Below, one piece after another: positions 1-6,987 of a stretch of DNA of 8,133 bases. The notes beneath the pieces were generated by a model. That model saw only the letters and a list, made by a program, of their open reading frames with translations. It made no database searches and was not told the DNA's origin. Numbering within the stretch: the first letter of the stretch is position 1; every line of letters starts with the position of its first letter. Made by a program: the position numbers and the translations under genes. The stretch is taken from contig JAFOKI010000063.1 of NCBI GenBank assembly GCA_017419895.1, positions 1 to 8,133 on the forward strand. The letters run 5' to 3'. The stretch is from Eubacterium sp. (GTDB lineage: Bacteria > Bacillota > Clostridia > Peptostreptococcales > Anaerovoracaceae).

Positions 1-745
1 ATTTTGCACAATTGCTTTTGCATATATCGTAGAGTTTTTTTGTGTTCGATGAGTTTTTTCCACCGATAACGACCATGGCGTCGACGGTTTTCGACAAAGC
101 TTCCGCAGCCTGCTGACGGTCCTTCGTTGCGTTGCAGATGGTGTTCTTTACAGTAAATGGTACACCGTTTTCCTTTAACGCTGCTTCCACATCGATCAGC
201 GCCTGCTCGCGGAGTGTGGTCTGGCATACGACAAGCGTCGGGTTGTCAGGAGTCGGTTTGACTTTGACGTCAAAGCTTTGTTCACCAAAAACCGAATCGA
301 CGTCAGCCTTTGTTGCAACTATGAGCGCGCTGTCACCGCACCAGCCGTTGATACCTATAACCTCGGGATGAGAAGCGTCACCAACGATTATCACGGGAGT
401 GCCGCTGTCGTGTGCTTCTTTGACGAATCTGTGGATCCTTGCAACAAAGGGGCACGTTGTGTCGACTAGTTCTATTCCGCGCGCTTCTGCTTCGCGGTAA
501 AAAGCTTCCGTCTCACCGTGCGAACGAACGATAAGTATCGCGTTTTCGGGGACTTCGCTGAGATCTTCCATTATGCGCACGCCATACGAAGCGAGTTCGT
601 CTGTGACATCGCGGTTATGGATTAGCTGGCCATGGGTGAAAATAGGCCTGCTTCCGTCAGAATTCCTGATGAGCTTATAGGCGGTATCGACTGCGTTTTT
701 TACTCCGAAGCAAAACCCCGAGTGTGCTGCGCGGATTATTTCCAT
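1..745 (-). CDS. ispH: 4-hydroxy-3-methylbut-2-enyl diphosphate reductase (IspH/LytB), 3' end cut by window edge
   Basis: Cytoplasmic iron-sulfur enzyme of the last step of the MEP isoprenoid pathway, reducing HMBPP to IPP and DMAPP. I translated 248 codons from the ATG at 745 to the left edge. All three cluster cysteines are visible: C12 in GFCFGVK, C98 in DTTCPFV and C204 in NTICNAT. Substrate-binding motifs are also present: THG with H38, LIHN with H43, RSHG with H76, SHPEV with H126 and E128, QTT near 175-177, and GGKNSSNT near 228-235. The family is usually about 280-300 residues, so roughly 35-50 residues of the core are missing. Many clostridial IspH proteins carry a C-terminal S1 extension, which cannot be judged here. 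An AAAGGAG site precedes the start, and the ATG shares its A with the stop codon of the upstream trkH paralog (TAATG), so translational coupling is likely. Placement behind K+ transport genes is unusual; the identification itself is secure. Confidence 0.96.
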   Translation of the reverse strand, partial: MEIIRAAHSGFCFGVKNAVDTAYKLIRNSDGSRPIFTHGQLIHNRDVTDELASYGVRIMEDLSEVPENAILIVRSHGETEAFYREAEARGIELVDTTCPFVARIHRFVKEAHDSGTPVIIVGDASHPEVIGINGWCGDSALIVATKADVDSVFGEQSFDVKVKPTPDNPTLVVCQTTLREQALIDVEAALKENGVPFTVKNTICNATKDRQQAAEALSKTVDAMVVIGGKNSSNTKKLYDICKSNCAK

Positions 746-2223
746 TATCTGCTCCTTTCAGGGTTCCAGAATGAGCGTGAGAGAAGCATGATCACCGGAT
801 AGATCTCGAGTCTTCCGATGATCATGAGTATCGAACTCACGATCCTGCCGTAAACAGAGAAAATGCTGAAATCAGCAGTATTCATTTTCCCGAAGAAAGA
901 TCCGCAGTTTGTGTACGCGCAGATCGTGCTCGTCAGCGTTGTCGACATGTCTTGATTCTCGATGCTCATGAGTACGAGACCGGCAATGAACACCAGGAAG
1001 AAGAGCATGATGTATGCCGCTATGAATGAGCTCTTATCGGGCGAAAGCGTTCTTTTTCCTACGGTGACGGGTTTGACTGCCGACGGATGTATCCTTTTAT
1101 AAATACCTCTTATCACGAGTTTGATGCTCGTGACTACACGGCCTATCTTGAGTCCGCTCGAAGAGGAGATGCTGCATCCGCCGATGATCCCGCATACCAG
1201 CAGCACGATGGCGCTGGCGGAGGGGATATCAGCATCTGCACGGAATGCAAAGCCGGTTGAGGATGCGAACGAAAGAACATATACGATCGCATTTGTGAGA
1301 AGTCCCATTACATCGGATCCTCCGATCTGAAGGAAAAGGAGAAGTCCGACCATGTAAATAGACGCGGCTATAAGGATAAGATACTGCCGCACTTCGTATT
1401 CCCTTAATGCTTTCTTGATTTTTCTCTCTGCAAGATTGAAGTAGAAGAAATAGTTGAATGACGCAAGGAACGCAAGAAGTGCCGTAACTATCCGCAGATA
1501 CGCGGTGACTGTTATCGGGAATGCCGCGTGATATTCGACTGTGCCGGTCGTGGAAACGCAGCTTAGTGAGAAAATCACCGACGGAAATATGCCGCATCCT
1601 GAAGGCAATATCACCAGAAATCCCAGTACAGTAAGGACAGCATAAATAGCAAGCGCAAGTTTCATAGCGTCTTTTGTGCGCGGCGATACCATGCCTGCAT
1701 TTTCCGTACGCGGGTCATCAGATATGACTTCGCTGATTATTCCTAGCCGTGGGAAAACCGTGACCGCAAGTATAATGAGGATCAGGCCTCCTGCCCACGA
1801 ACAGATAGCTTTCCAGAGGATAAGTGAATGCGGCATGATAGCCTGATTCAATACCGATGCTCCGGTCGTAGTCCAGCCGGAAACCGATTCGAACCAGCAG
1901 TCGACGAGTGTGAAGTCGTTTCCGCTCATGTACCAGGGCAGTGCCGAGACCACGAGTACAATGAGCACAGTTACGAGAAGAATAAGATACGAATTTCGTT
2001 TTTTCAGCCTTACAGGCTGCTGCCATTTAAGATTCAAGATCGCTAGGAAAGATATTCCAAGTATCGCTGCGCAGATGACAGCGAGAGCGGCGAATGCCAC
2101 TGCGGCATCGGTCTCGTCGTTTACGAATGCGAATATGGCCGGTACTGCCATCGCTGCGGCAAGGAACATCATGGCGGCAGCGATCATCGCAAGCATTGTT
2201 TTTTTAGTGAATGATATGCCCAT
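745..2223 (-). CDS. trkH: Divergent TrkH-family K+ transporter subunit (second paralog)
   Basis: Integral membrane protein of the TrkH/KtrB superfamily, 492 residues, with the usual four membrane-pore-membrane repeats. The four pore-loop glycines that line the K+ filter can be placed: G121 in SGWTTTGAS, G227 in SCVSTTGT, G324 in SSTGF and G441 in TNCGSFFG. The flanks are degenerate compared with the neighbouring paralog: STTGT replaces STGGF, SSTG replaces TTSG, and TNCGSFFG replaces GNIGPGF. The gating loop of the third repeat, GGCSISSSSGLK at 348-359, departs from the family's GGSxGSTxGGIK pattern. The conserved C-terminal GRLE is kept (470-473). The start is set by AGGAG and lies two bases after the stop of the upstream trkH. 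It may be a K+ or Na+ channel subunit with altered selectivity, a heteromeric partner, or a paralog losing function. Family assignment is sure; ion and role are not. Confidence 0.9.
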   Translation of the reverse strand: MGISFTKKTMLAMIAAAMMFLAAAMAVPAIFAFVNDETDAAVAFAALAVICAAILGISFLAILNLKWQQPVRLKKRNSYLILLVTVLIVLVVSALPWYMSGNDFTLVDCWFESVSGWTTTGASVLNQAIMPHSLILWKAICSWAGGLILIILAVTVFPRLGIISEVISDDPRTENAGMVSPRTKDAMKLALAIYAVLTVLGFLVILPSGCGIFPSVIFSLSCVSTTGTVEYHAAFPITVTAYLRIVTALLAFLASFNYFFYFNLAERKIKKALREYEVRQYLILIAASIYMVGLLLFLQIGGSDVMGLLTNAIVYVLSFASSTGFAFRADADIPSASAIVLLVCGIIGGCSISSSSGLKIGRVVTSIKLVIRGIYKRIHPSAVKPVTVGKRTLSPDKSSFIAAYIMLFFLVFIAGLVLMSIENQDMSTTLTSTICAYTNCGSFFGKMNTADFSIFSVYGRIVSSILMIIGRLEIYPVIMLLSRSFWNPERSR

Positions 2224-2225
2224 GT

Positions 2226-3698
2226 TCAGCTCCTGCTGCCGTTCCAGTAATGCGGCGAAAATACCATAAAGAATGTGAAAAGTTCAAGCCTTCCGGCGAT
2301 CATCATAAGCGAGAGGATGATCTTTGTTACGGCTCCGAAAGAACCATATGAATACATAGGTCCTATGCCGGAGAATCCGGGCCCGATATTGCCGATGCAC
2401 GATAGTGAAGCAGACAGACTGGTGATCAGATTGCATCCGCTGAATGATACGAACAGGCTGCCGACAAAGAATGTCATTATATAAAGAAGAATGAAATACA
2501 CAGTTTCGTCAGCAAGTTCTTTTGGCATCGGGGCCCCGTTCAGTTTGAGCGGATATTCGCGTCCGGGATGGAGCCTTAAGTTTATGCTCCTTCTTATCAG
2601 TTTGAGAGCTATCGCTATTCTGACAACTTTTACTCCGCAGGACGTCGAAGACGATGAGCCTCCTGTCAGACAAAGCAGCAGAAGCATTACCCTCGAGAAT
2701 ACCGGCCAGCCGTCGTAATTGTCCGTAGTGAATCCGCTGGTCGTCATTATTGAGACACTGTGGAATGCGGACTGACCGATCGCGTCTGCTGTGTTATCGA
2801 CAGTTTTGGTCGCGATGAGATCGATCGCGATGGCGGCTGTAACGACAACAAGGAATGATATGTATAATTTGAATTCCGTGTCATGCAGGAAAACGCGAAG
2901 GCCGCGTTTTTTCGCCTCGAAGAAAAGATTGAAGTTCGTCGCGCAGAGTATCATGAACACGATCATTACGATCCTTATCACAGGGCTGGCAAAATGACCG
3001 ATGTTGTCCGTATATGGCGAGAAGCCGCCGGTGCTGACCGTCGAGAGCGTTGTGCAGAGAGCATCATAAATACCCATGCCGAGTGCGAGCAGTATGACGA
3101 ACAGGACTACGGTGAACGCAATGTAAACCAGGTAAAGTCTCCTTGCGGTTTCAGAATACCTTGACGTTATCTTGTCAAGCCGCGGAGAAGGAGATTCTGC
3201 GCTTGCTATGACCTGACCCTCGATACCCAGCTCCGGTATAAGCGCTGTTGCAAGCACGATTATTCCCATGCCGCCGAGCCACTGGGCGAACGATCTGAAA
3301 AACGAGATCGAGAGGGGGAGTGCTTCTACGTCGCTTACTACCGTGGCTCCTGTTGTAGTGAATCCGGAGCAGGATTCAAAGAACGCGGAAGCGATATCGG
3401 GAATGCTCCCTGTCGCGTAAATGGGTACAGTTCCCGCAATGGAAGCGATGAACCATGCGAGAGCGACCGCGAGGAATCCGTCTCTCTGTCTGAATTTGAC
3501 GTCTTCTGTCATCGGTCCGAGGACTTTTGTCAGAATAAAACCCGGGATCGCGCAGCATCCCGCAGTGATGGCGAACCATACCGCTGATGAATGTTCTCCG
3601 TAAATGAGCGCAACTATCAGCGGCGGGATCATGGCAAGCCCGATAACCGTAAGCATTATGCCTGTGATCCTTGCAATTTTCCTGAAAGCAGATGTCAT
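2226..3698 (-). CDS. trkH: TrkH-family K+ uptake protein, canonical filter
   Basis: Membrane-embedded translocating subunit of a Trk/Ktr-type K+ uptake system, 490 residues, close to E. coli TrkH in length. All four pore loops look canonical: SGFTTTGA (111-118), STVSTGGF (219-226), MTTSGFTT (318-325) and CIGNIGPGF (434-442). The intramembrane gating loop is GGSSSSTSCGVK (346-357) followed by R360, and the family GRLE motif is at 469-472. Hydrophobic segments run throughout, with short basic loops between them. The start is an ATG preceded by GGAG eight bases upstream. The gene follows trkA after a 67-base AT-rich spacer in which I see no terminator, so it is probably in the same transcript; a weak internal promoter cannot be excluded. 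The upstream TrkA subunit should bind its cytoplasmic face as a regulatory ring (known for the family). Confidence 0.95.
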   Translation of the reverse strand: MTSAFRKIARITGIMLTVIGLAMIPPLIVALIYGEHSSAVWFAITAGCCAIPGFILTKVLGPMTEDVKFRQRDGFLAVALAWFIASIAGTVPIYATGSIPDIASAFFESCSGFTTTGATVVSDVEALPLSISFFRSFAQWLGGMGIIVLATALIPELGIEGQVIASAESPSPRLDKITSRYSETARRLYLVYIAFTVVLFVILLALGMGIYDALCTTLSTVSTGGFSPYTDNIGHFASPVIRIVMIVFMILCATNFNLFFEAKKRGLRVFLHDTEFKLYISFLVVVTAAIAIDLIATKTVDNTADAIGQSAFHSVSIMTTSGFTTDNYDGWPVFSRVMLLLLCLTGGSSSSTSCGVKVVRIAIALKLIRRSINLRLHPGREYPLKLNGAPMPKELADETVYFILLYIMTFFVGSLFVSFSGCNLITSLSASLSCIGNIGPGFSGIGPMYSYGSFGAVTKIILSLMMIAGRLELFTFFMVFSPHYWNGSRS

Positions 3699-3765
3699 TT
3701 CTTTATCTCCGTATGAGAAAAAGTATATATCTTGAGTTATATTTGATTGACTTATTGATTGCGGT

Positions 3766-5115
3766 TTACTGTTTTCTCTTCAGCAGGCGTTCTATCTCAC
3801 CGATATCAGAAATGAGAGTTGTTACAAGAAGCCTGTCACCGGCTTCGATGCTGGCAGCGGTATCGGGGAATATGAGTTTCCCATCGCGTTCGATAGCGGC
3901 GACCGAAGAGCTTTCGGAAAGACCAAGGTTGCTTATCGGAGTACCCGCGATCAGGATGTCCTTGCCGACCAGTATCTCCGTGAGGCGCGCCTGGCCTGCC
4001 ATAAGCGCCGATGAAGCAACTGTATCTGTTCCCTGAATGAACTCAGTGATCTCGCTTGTGCTGATGTCCAGCGGATTTATTACCATATCCACACCGAGAT
4101 CCTCGATCAGGTTTTTGTAGTGATCATGGTCTACCCTCGAAATAACGTCGGGGATCCCGTGTCTTTTTGCGGCGAGCGCAAGCAAAAGATTTTCCTCATC
4201 TACACTTGTTGTTGCGATAAAGGCATCCATGTCATCGATGCCTTCTTCTTCCAGAAGGTCGAGGTCCGTACCGTTGGATTTCAGGACTATCACATCATCG
4301 AGATTGTCCGCAAGGTATTTGCTTCTTTCCGGATCGATCTCTACTATCTTGACGTAGATCCCTGCGTCGGACAGGTTGCGGGCGAGATAAAAGCCGGTCC
4401 TTCCACCGCCTATGATCATGACTCTTTTGAGTTTTTTCGAAGCTTTCTTTTTGTTGATGCGGCTGGCCGTCTGAGACGTGTCAGCCCTGCTTCCGATCAG
4501 GTACAGCGTGTCATCGGCTTCGATCACTTCTTTTCCTTTTGGGATGATGAACGTTCCGTTCCGCACAAGACCGATCAGTCTTAAATTGGGCATGAGTTCC
4601 CTGAGTCCCGAAAGCGAAAGACCGATTACAGCCTGATTGTCTCTCGCGTCAAATTCCGTTATCCCTATGTTTCCGGACGAGAATACCCCGTTCTTTAAGC
4701 TGCGGTCTTCTGTAAGATGTCTGTATATCTCCTGGGTCATCGATAGCCCCGGGTTTACTATCATGTCTATTCCGAATGCTTTCTTAACAAAGTCGAGCTG
4801 TCCCATGTACTCCGGTTCACGGATCCTTGCTGCTGTTCTCGGACATCCGAGTTCTTTCGCGCAGACAGAAATCGCAAGATTGATTTCATCTGTCTCTGTG
4901 ACTGCTATGAGGCAGTCGTAGGAATCGATACCAAGATCCTTAAGCACCTGTACTTTTCTTGCGTCCTCGTTAACAGTGAGGACGTCGAGAGTTTTTGCGG
5001 CTTTGTCAAGCTTGGTCGAGTCTATATCGATTAGTGTAACTGAATGGTCGCCGTTCTCGAGCGCTTCCGCGATTTTATAACCGAACACTCCCGCTCCTGC
5101 AATTGCAACCTGCAT
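3766..5115 (-). CDS. trkA: TrkA, NAD-binding K+ transport regulatory subunit (tandem RCK)
   Basis: Cytoplasmic peripheral subunit that gates TrkH in response to bound nucleotide. The 449-residue protein has two tandem units, each with a Rossmann RCK-N domain and a TrkA-C (RCK-C) domain, and is close to the roughly 458 residues of E. coli TrkA. The first dinucleotide site is GAGVFG at 7-12 with the acidic strand end LIDID at 28-32. The second is GGGRTG at 236-241 followed by VEIDPER. RCK-C segments lie at roughly 140-210 and 370-449. I chose the ATG at 5115 over an in-frame ATG at 5151 because GGGAGG sits nine bases before it and because the protein then begins MQVAIAGAG, as TrkA homologs do. 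It heads the operon trkA-trkH-trkH-ispH and has its own promoter. One regulator serving two TrkH paralogs is implied by gene content, not shown. Confidence 0.96.
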   Translation of the reverse strand: MQVAIAGAGVFGYKIAEALENGDHSVTLIDIDSTKLDKAAKTLDVLTVNEDARKVQVLKDLGIDSYDCLIAVTETDEINLAISVCAKELGCPRTAARIREPEYMGQLDFVKKAFGIDMIVNPGLSMTQEIYRHLTEDRSLKNGVFSSGNIGITEFDARDNQAVIGLSLSGLRELMPNLRLIGLVRNGTFIIPKGKEVIEADDTLYLIGSRADTSQTASRINKKKASKKLKRVMIIGGGRTGFYLARNLSDAGIYVKIVEIDPERSKYLADNLDDVIVLKSNGTDLDLLEEEGIDDMDAFIATTSVDEENLLLALAAKRHGIPDVISRVDHDHYKNLIEDLGVDMVINPLDISTSEITEFIQGTDTVASSALMAGQARLTEILVGKDILIAGTPISNLGLSESSSVAAIERDGKLIFPDTAASIEAGDRLLVTTLISDIGEIERLLKRKQ

Positions 5116-5124
5116 TATCTGTTT

Positions 5125-5130
5125 CCTCCC
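5125..5130 (-). promoter_or_regulatory. Shine-Dalgarno site that fixes the trkA start
   Basis: On the minus strand this reads GGGAGG, nine bases before the ATG at 5115. The alternative upstream ATG at 5151 has no comparable site. The site abuts a small hairpin (5130-5142, five-base stem CGGCA/TGCCG with an AAA loop on the plus strand). Confidence 0.85.
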
Positions 5131-5168
5131 GGCAAAATGCCGAATAAACACTTTATTACAACGTATCT

Positions 5169-5197
5169 ATTTTAGTGCAATGAGTATGATTTTGCAA
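5169..5197 (-). promoter_or_regulatory. Sigma-70 type promoter of the trkA operon
   Basis: On the minus strand, TTGCAA (5197-5192) is followed after exactly 17 bases by TAAAAT (5174-5169), close to the TTGACA/TATAAT consensus at ideal spacing. Transcription would start near 5162, giving a leader of about 47 bases before the trkA ATG. No other minus-strand promoter in this intergenic region looks as good. The -35 hexamer is self-complementary, so the same bases appear on the plus strand facing the divergent gene. Confidence 0.75.
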
Positions 5198-5217
5198 GGC
5201 ATATTAAGGGTATTATA

Positions 5218-5226
5218 TGGTAGAAT
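5218..5226 (+). promoter_or_regulatory. Extended -10 promoter for the MBL hydrolase gene
   Basis: TGGTAGAAT matches the extended -10 form TGnTAnAAT. No convincing -35 hexamer lies 16-18 bases upstream, which extended -10 promoters can tolerate. Transcription would start near 5233, about 45 bases before the ATG at 5278. The alternative pairing of TTGCAA (5192-5197) with TATATG at 16-base spacing is weaker. Confidence 0.5.
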
Positions 5227-5266
5227 AAAAGAGCCGCAGATGGCTGTTTGTTAAAGGAATTGCATC

Positions 5267-5271
5267 AGGAG
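5267..5271 (+). promoter_or_regulatory. Shine-Dalgarno site that fixes the MBL hydrolase start
   Basis: AGGAG lies six bases before the ATG at 5278. An in-frame TTG at 5248 would add ten residues not expected in the family and would place this ribosome site inside the gene, so the ATG is preferred. Confidence 0.8.
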
Positions 5272-5277
5272 ACCGAT

Positions 5278-5883
5278 ATGTTGAAAATCAAAAGATTCAT
5301 GCTCGGACCGATACTTGAGGACGGGTATGTAGTATATGAAAACGACGGAGAGCTTTGTTATATCATCGACCCCGGTTACGAGCCGGGCGGGTACATAAGC
5401 TTTGTTGATGAGCATTCGCTCAAACCGGCAGGAATACTGCTCACACATCTCCATGGCGATCACACCGGCGCGGCGGACGCGCTGAAAGACGCTTTCGGGT
5501 GTGTCACGATGATGCATGAACAGGACGCTTTTGTGTACAAAGGGGTCATCGACGTGATGCTTAAGGATGGGGACGTCATTCCTCTGGGCAGCGACTCGCT
5601 TAAGGTTATTCATACGCCAGGTCATACAAAGGGTTCTGTATGCTTCCTGTCGGAGAAGAGTAAAGTCTGTTTCACGGGAGATACGGTTTTCGACACGGAT
5701 CTTGGCCGTACGGACCTGAAAGGCGGAAGCGAGCAGGATATGGTACGTTCCATCAGGAATGTAGTGGACGGTTTTGCGAATGATATCCACATCTATCCCG
5801 GTCACGAAGGCGACTGCACGATGAAATATGTGAGGAAATTCAATTCGGAATTCAATGCGATAGTATCCGGCAAGGGAAGGTAA
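5278..5883 (+). CDS. Glyoxalase-II-like metallo-beta-lactamase-fold hydrolase
   Basis: Small cytoplasmic hydrolase of 201 residues with a complete set of dinuclear metal ligands: H57, H59, D61 and H62 in THLHGDHTG, H116 in HTPGHTKGS, D135 in FTGDTVF, and H176 in YPGHEGD. The segment FDTDLGRTDL after D135 is typical of the YcbL/GloB-like subgroup of about 200-210 residues. That subgroup lacks the extra C-terminal helical domain of true glyoxalase II. Likely substrates are thioesters such as S-lactoyl-thiols, but the family is broad and the substrate cannot be read from sequence. It is divergent from trkA and 54 bases upstream of a HAD phosphatase gene on the same strand with no obvious terminator between, so the two are probably co-transcribed. 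In Firmicutes such proteins are often annotated simply as MBL fold metallo-hydrolase. Confidence 0.92.
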   Translation: MLKIKRFMLGPILEDGYVVYENDGELCYIIDPGYEPGGYISFVDEHSLKPAGILLTHLHGDHTGAADALKDAFGCVTMMHEQDAFVYKGVIDVMLKDGDVIPLGSDSLKVIHTPGHTKGSVCFLSEKSKVCFTGDTVFDTDLGRTDLKGGSEQDMVRSIRNVVDGFANDIHIYPGHEGDCTMKYVRKFNSEFNAIVSGKGR

Positions 5884-5937
5884 TAACAGGACTGTATAAC
5901 TCGTAAGTTACGACAAGATTTTGAAAGGCTTGACATC

Positions 5938-6843
5938 ATGAGTTACGATATAAAAATGATAGCGCTCGATCTGGACAACACGACTCTCAGAAAGGATAAA
6001 AGTCTGTCTGACAGGACAAGAAACGCGCTTGTTGAAGCGATGAAACGCGGTGTTTACGTTGTCGTTGCGTCGGGACGGGTATTCAGTTCGCTGCCCGAAA
6101 ATGTTATGGGAATGCCTGGCCTGAAGTACGTAATAAATTCGAACGGGGCGTGCATCACCGAACTTCCGGATGATGGTCCTCGTTTTATGTATGACACCGC
6201 GTCAGACGTCACGGGGCTTAGAAATATGCGGAAACTGGATCCGGCTTACGGAACGAGGATATACAACCACTTTTTGCCTGAGGAGACGGTAAGGAAGATA
6301 ACAGATGTCCTGGCGGGGAACGGTGTGCTTCCAGAGGTGCTTGCAGGAGGGTACGTCTATATGGACGAAGCCATGTACCGCGATATCGAAATGAACGGTT
6401 CTTCATTCAGACATATCGACTACACACTCTGGTCAAGACGTCCTGCGCATGATATCTATGCGATAATAGATGAGAATATCTCATGCATAGAAACGATAAA
6501 CATGAGTATCGAGGATAACGAGTTAAGGGAAAAGGTAAAGGCTGAACTCAAGCAGATAGAAGGTGTTACTGTTACGAATTCAGTCTGGTTCAACATAGAA
6601 GTTGAAGCCGAGGGCACGAGCAAAGGCTCCGCGCTTGCGTTCCTCCTGGATCAGCTTGGTCTCGATCCGTCCCAGCTCATGGCATGCGGCGACAGCCCGA
6701 ACGATGGGGATATGATAAAGCTCGCAGGGCTCGGTGTCGCAGTAGCAAACGCAGAACCTGTGATACTTGAACTGGCAGACTACGTAACCGACAGCAGTAT
6801 GGAAGACGGAGTCGCGAAAGCAGTCGAAAAGTTCGTGCTATAG
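5938..6843 (+). CDS. Cof-type HAD-IIB family phosphatase
   Basis: Soluble Mg2+-dependent phosphatase of the haloacid dehalogenase superfamily, 301 residues, full length for the Cof subfamily. Motif I is DLDNTTL with nucleophile D11 and acid/base D13. Motif II is VVVASGR with S45 and R47. NSNGA follows at 67-71. Motif III lysine is K229 in GTSKGSA. Motif IV is GDSPNDGDM with D252, N255 and D256, followed by the usual AGLGVAVANA. The region between about 85 and 190 is the C2B-type cap, which sets substrate choice; members act on sugar phosphates, flavin or pyridoxal phosphates, and the substrate here cannot be predicted. The ATG is preceded by GAAAGG about nine bases upstream. The gene likely shares a transcript with the upstream MBL hydrolase. 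Its TAG stop is followed within 13 bases by the first copy of an intergenic repeat. Confidence 0.95.
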   Translation: MSYDIKMIALDLDNTTLRKDKSLSDRTRNALVEAMKRGVYVVVASGRVFSSLPENVMGMPGLKYVINSNGACITELPDDGPRFMYDTASDVTGLRNMRKLDPAYGTRIYNHFLPEETVRKITDVLAGNGVLPEVLAGGYVYMDEAMYRDIEMNGSSFRHIDYTLWSRRPAHDIYAIIDENISCIETINMSIEDNELREKVKAELKQIEGVTVTNSVWFNIEVEAEGTSKGSALAFLLDQLGLDPSQLMACGDSPNDGDMIKLAGLGVAVANAEPVILELADYVTDSSMEDGVAKAVEKFVL

Positions 6844-6855
6844 GGGTTGTTCAGT

Positions 6856-6942
6856 GATTAGGGACTACGGATCCTGCAGAGGTTTCCTGCAAGATGGGAG
6901 TTCGCCCTGGAAACGTTGAAAAAGTTCCCGATTTCTTTTCAT
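6856..6942 (+). repeat. Intergenic direct repeat, copy A (87 bp)
   Basis: This block aligns without gaps to the block at 7011-7097; by eye I count about 70 of 87 identical positions. Conserved cores include CGGATCC, GGTTTCCT, CAAGATGG, CCTGGAAACGTTGAAAA and GTTCCCGA. Both copies contain GTTTCC and GGAAAC, which can pair as an inner stem. No reading frame of useful length is shared. It starts 12 bases after the HAD stop codon. Unlike copy B, it lacks a good left inverted arm; only a weak remnant (GGGGTTGTTCAG, 6843-6854) might pair with its right arm. Confidence 0.85.
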
Positions 6943-6964
6943 AGAAGGTGTTTTCGGGAAAACT
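6923..6964 (+). terminator. Possible hairpin after the HAD gene
   Basis: AGTTCCCGA (6923-6931) can pair with TCGGGAAAACT (6954-6964) as a nine-base-pair stem with a two-base bulge and a 22-base loop. The stem lacks a following T-tract on the plus strand, so intrinsic termination here is doubtful. The structure could instead be part of the folding of repeat copy A. Confidence 0.25.
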
Positions 6965-6987
6965 GGTCCGTAAATCATTTGAATAAA

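Noticed and set aside
132..469. Plus-strand open frames within the ispH region
   Set aside because: They lie opposite a strongly supported ispH frame with all catalytic cysteines and have no recognisable domains or ribosome sites.
3699..3765. Independent promoter for the first trkH in the 67-base spacer after trkA
   Set aside because: The spacer is AT-rich, but I found no -35/-10 pair with acceptable spacing on the minus strand, and no terminator that would require one.
5116..5162. c-di-AMP (ydaO/yuaA-type) riboswitch ahead of trkA
   Set aside because: Such riboswitches control some K+ transporters, but the predicted leader is only about 47 bases, far too short, and shows only one five-base-pair hairpin.
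5251..5805. 184-residue minus-strand open frame opposite the MBL hydrolase
   Set aside because: It is the antisense shadow of a gene with a complete set of metal ligands; no domain or ribosome site supports it.
5897..5910. Hairpin TAACT-CGTA-AGTTA between the MBL and HAD genes as a terminator
   Set aside because: Five AT-rich pairs with no T-tract following. It is too weak to separate the two genes.
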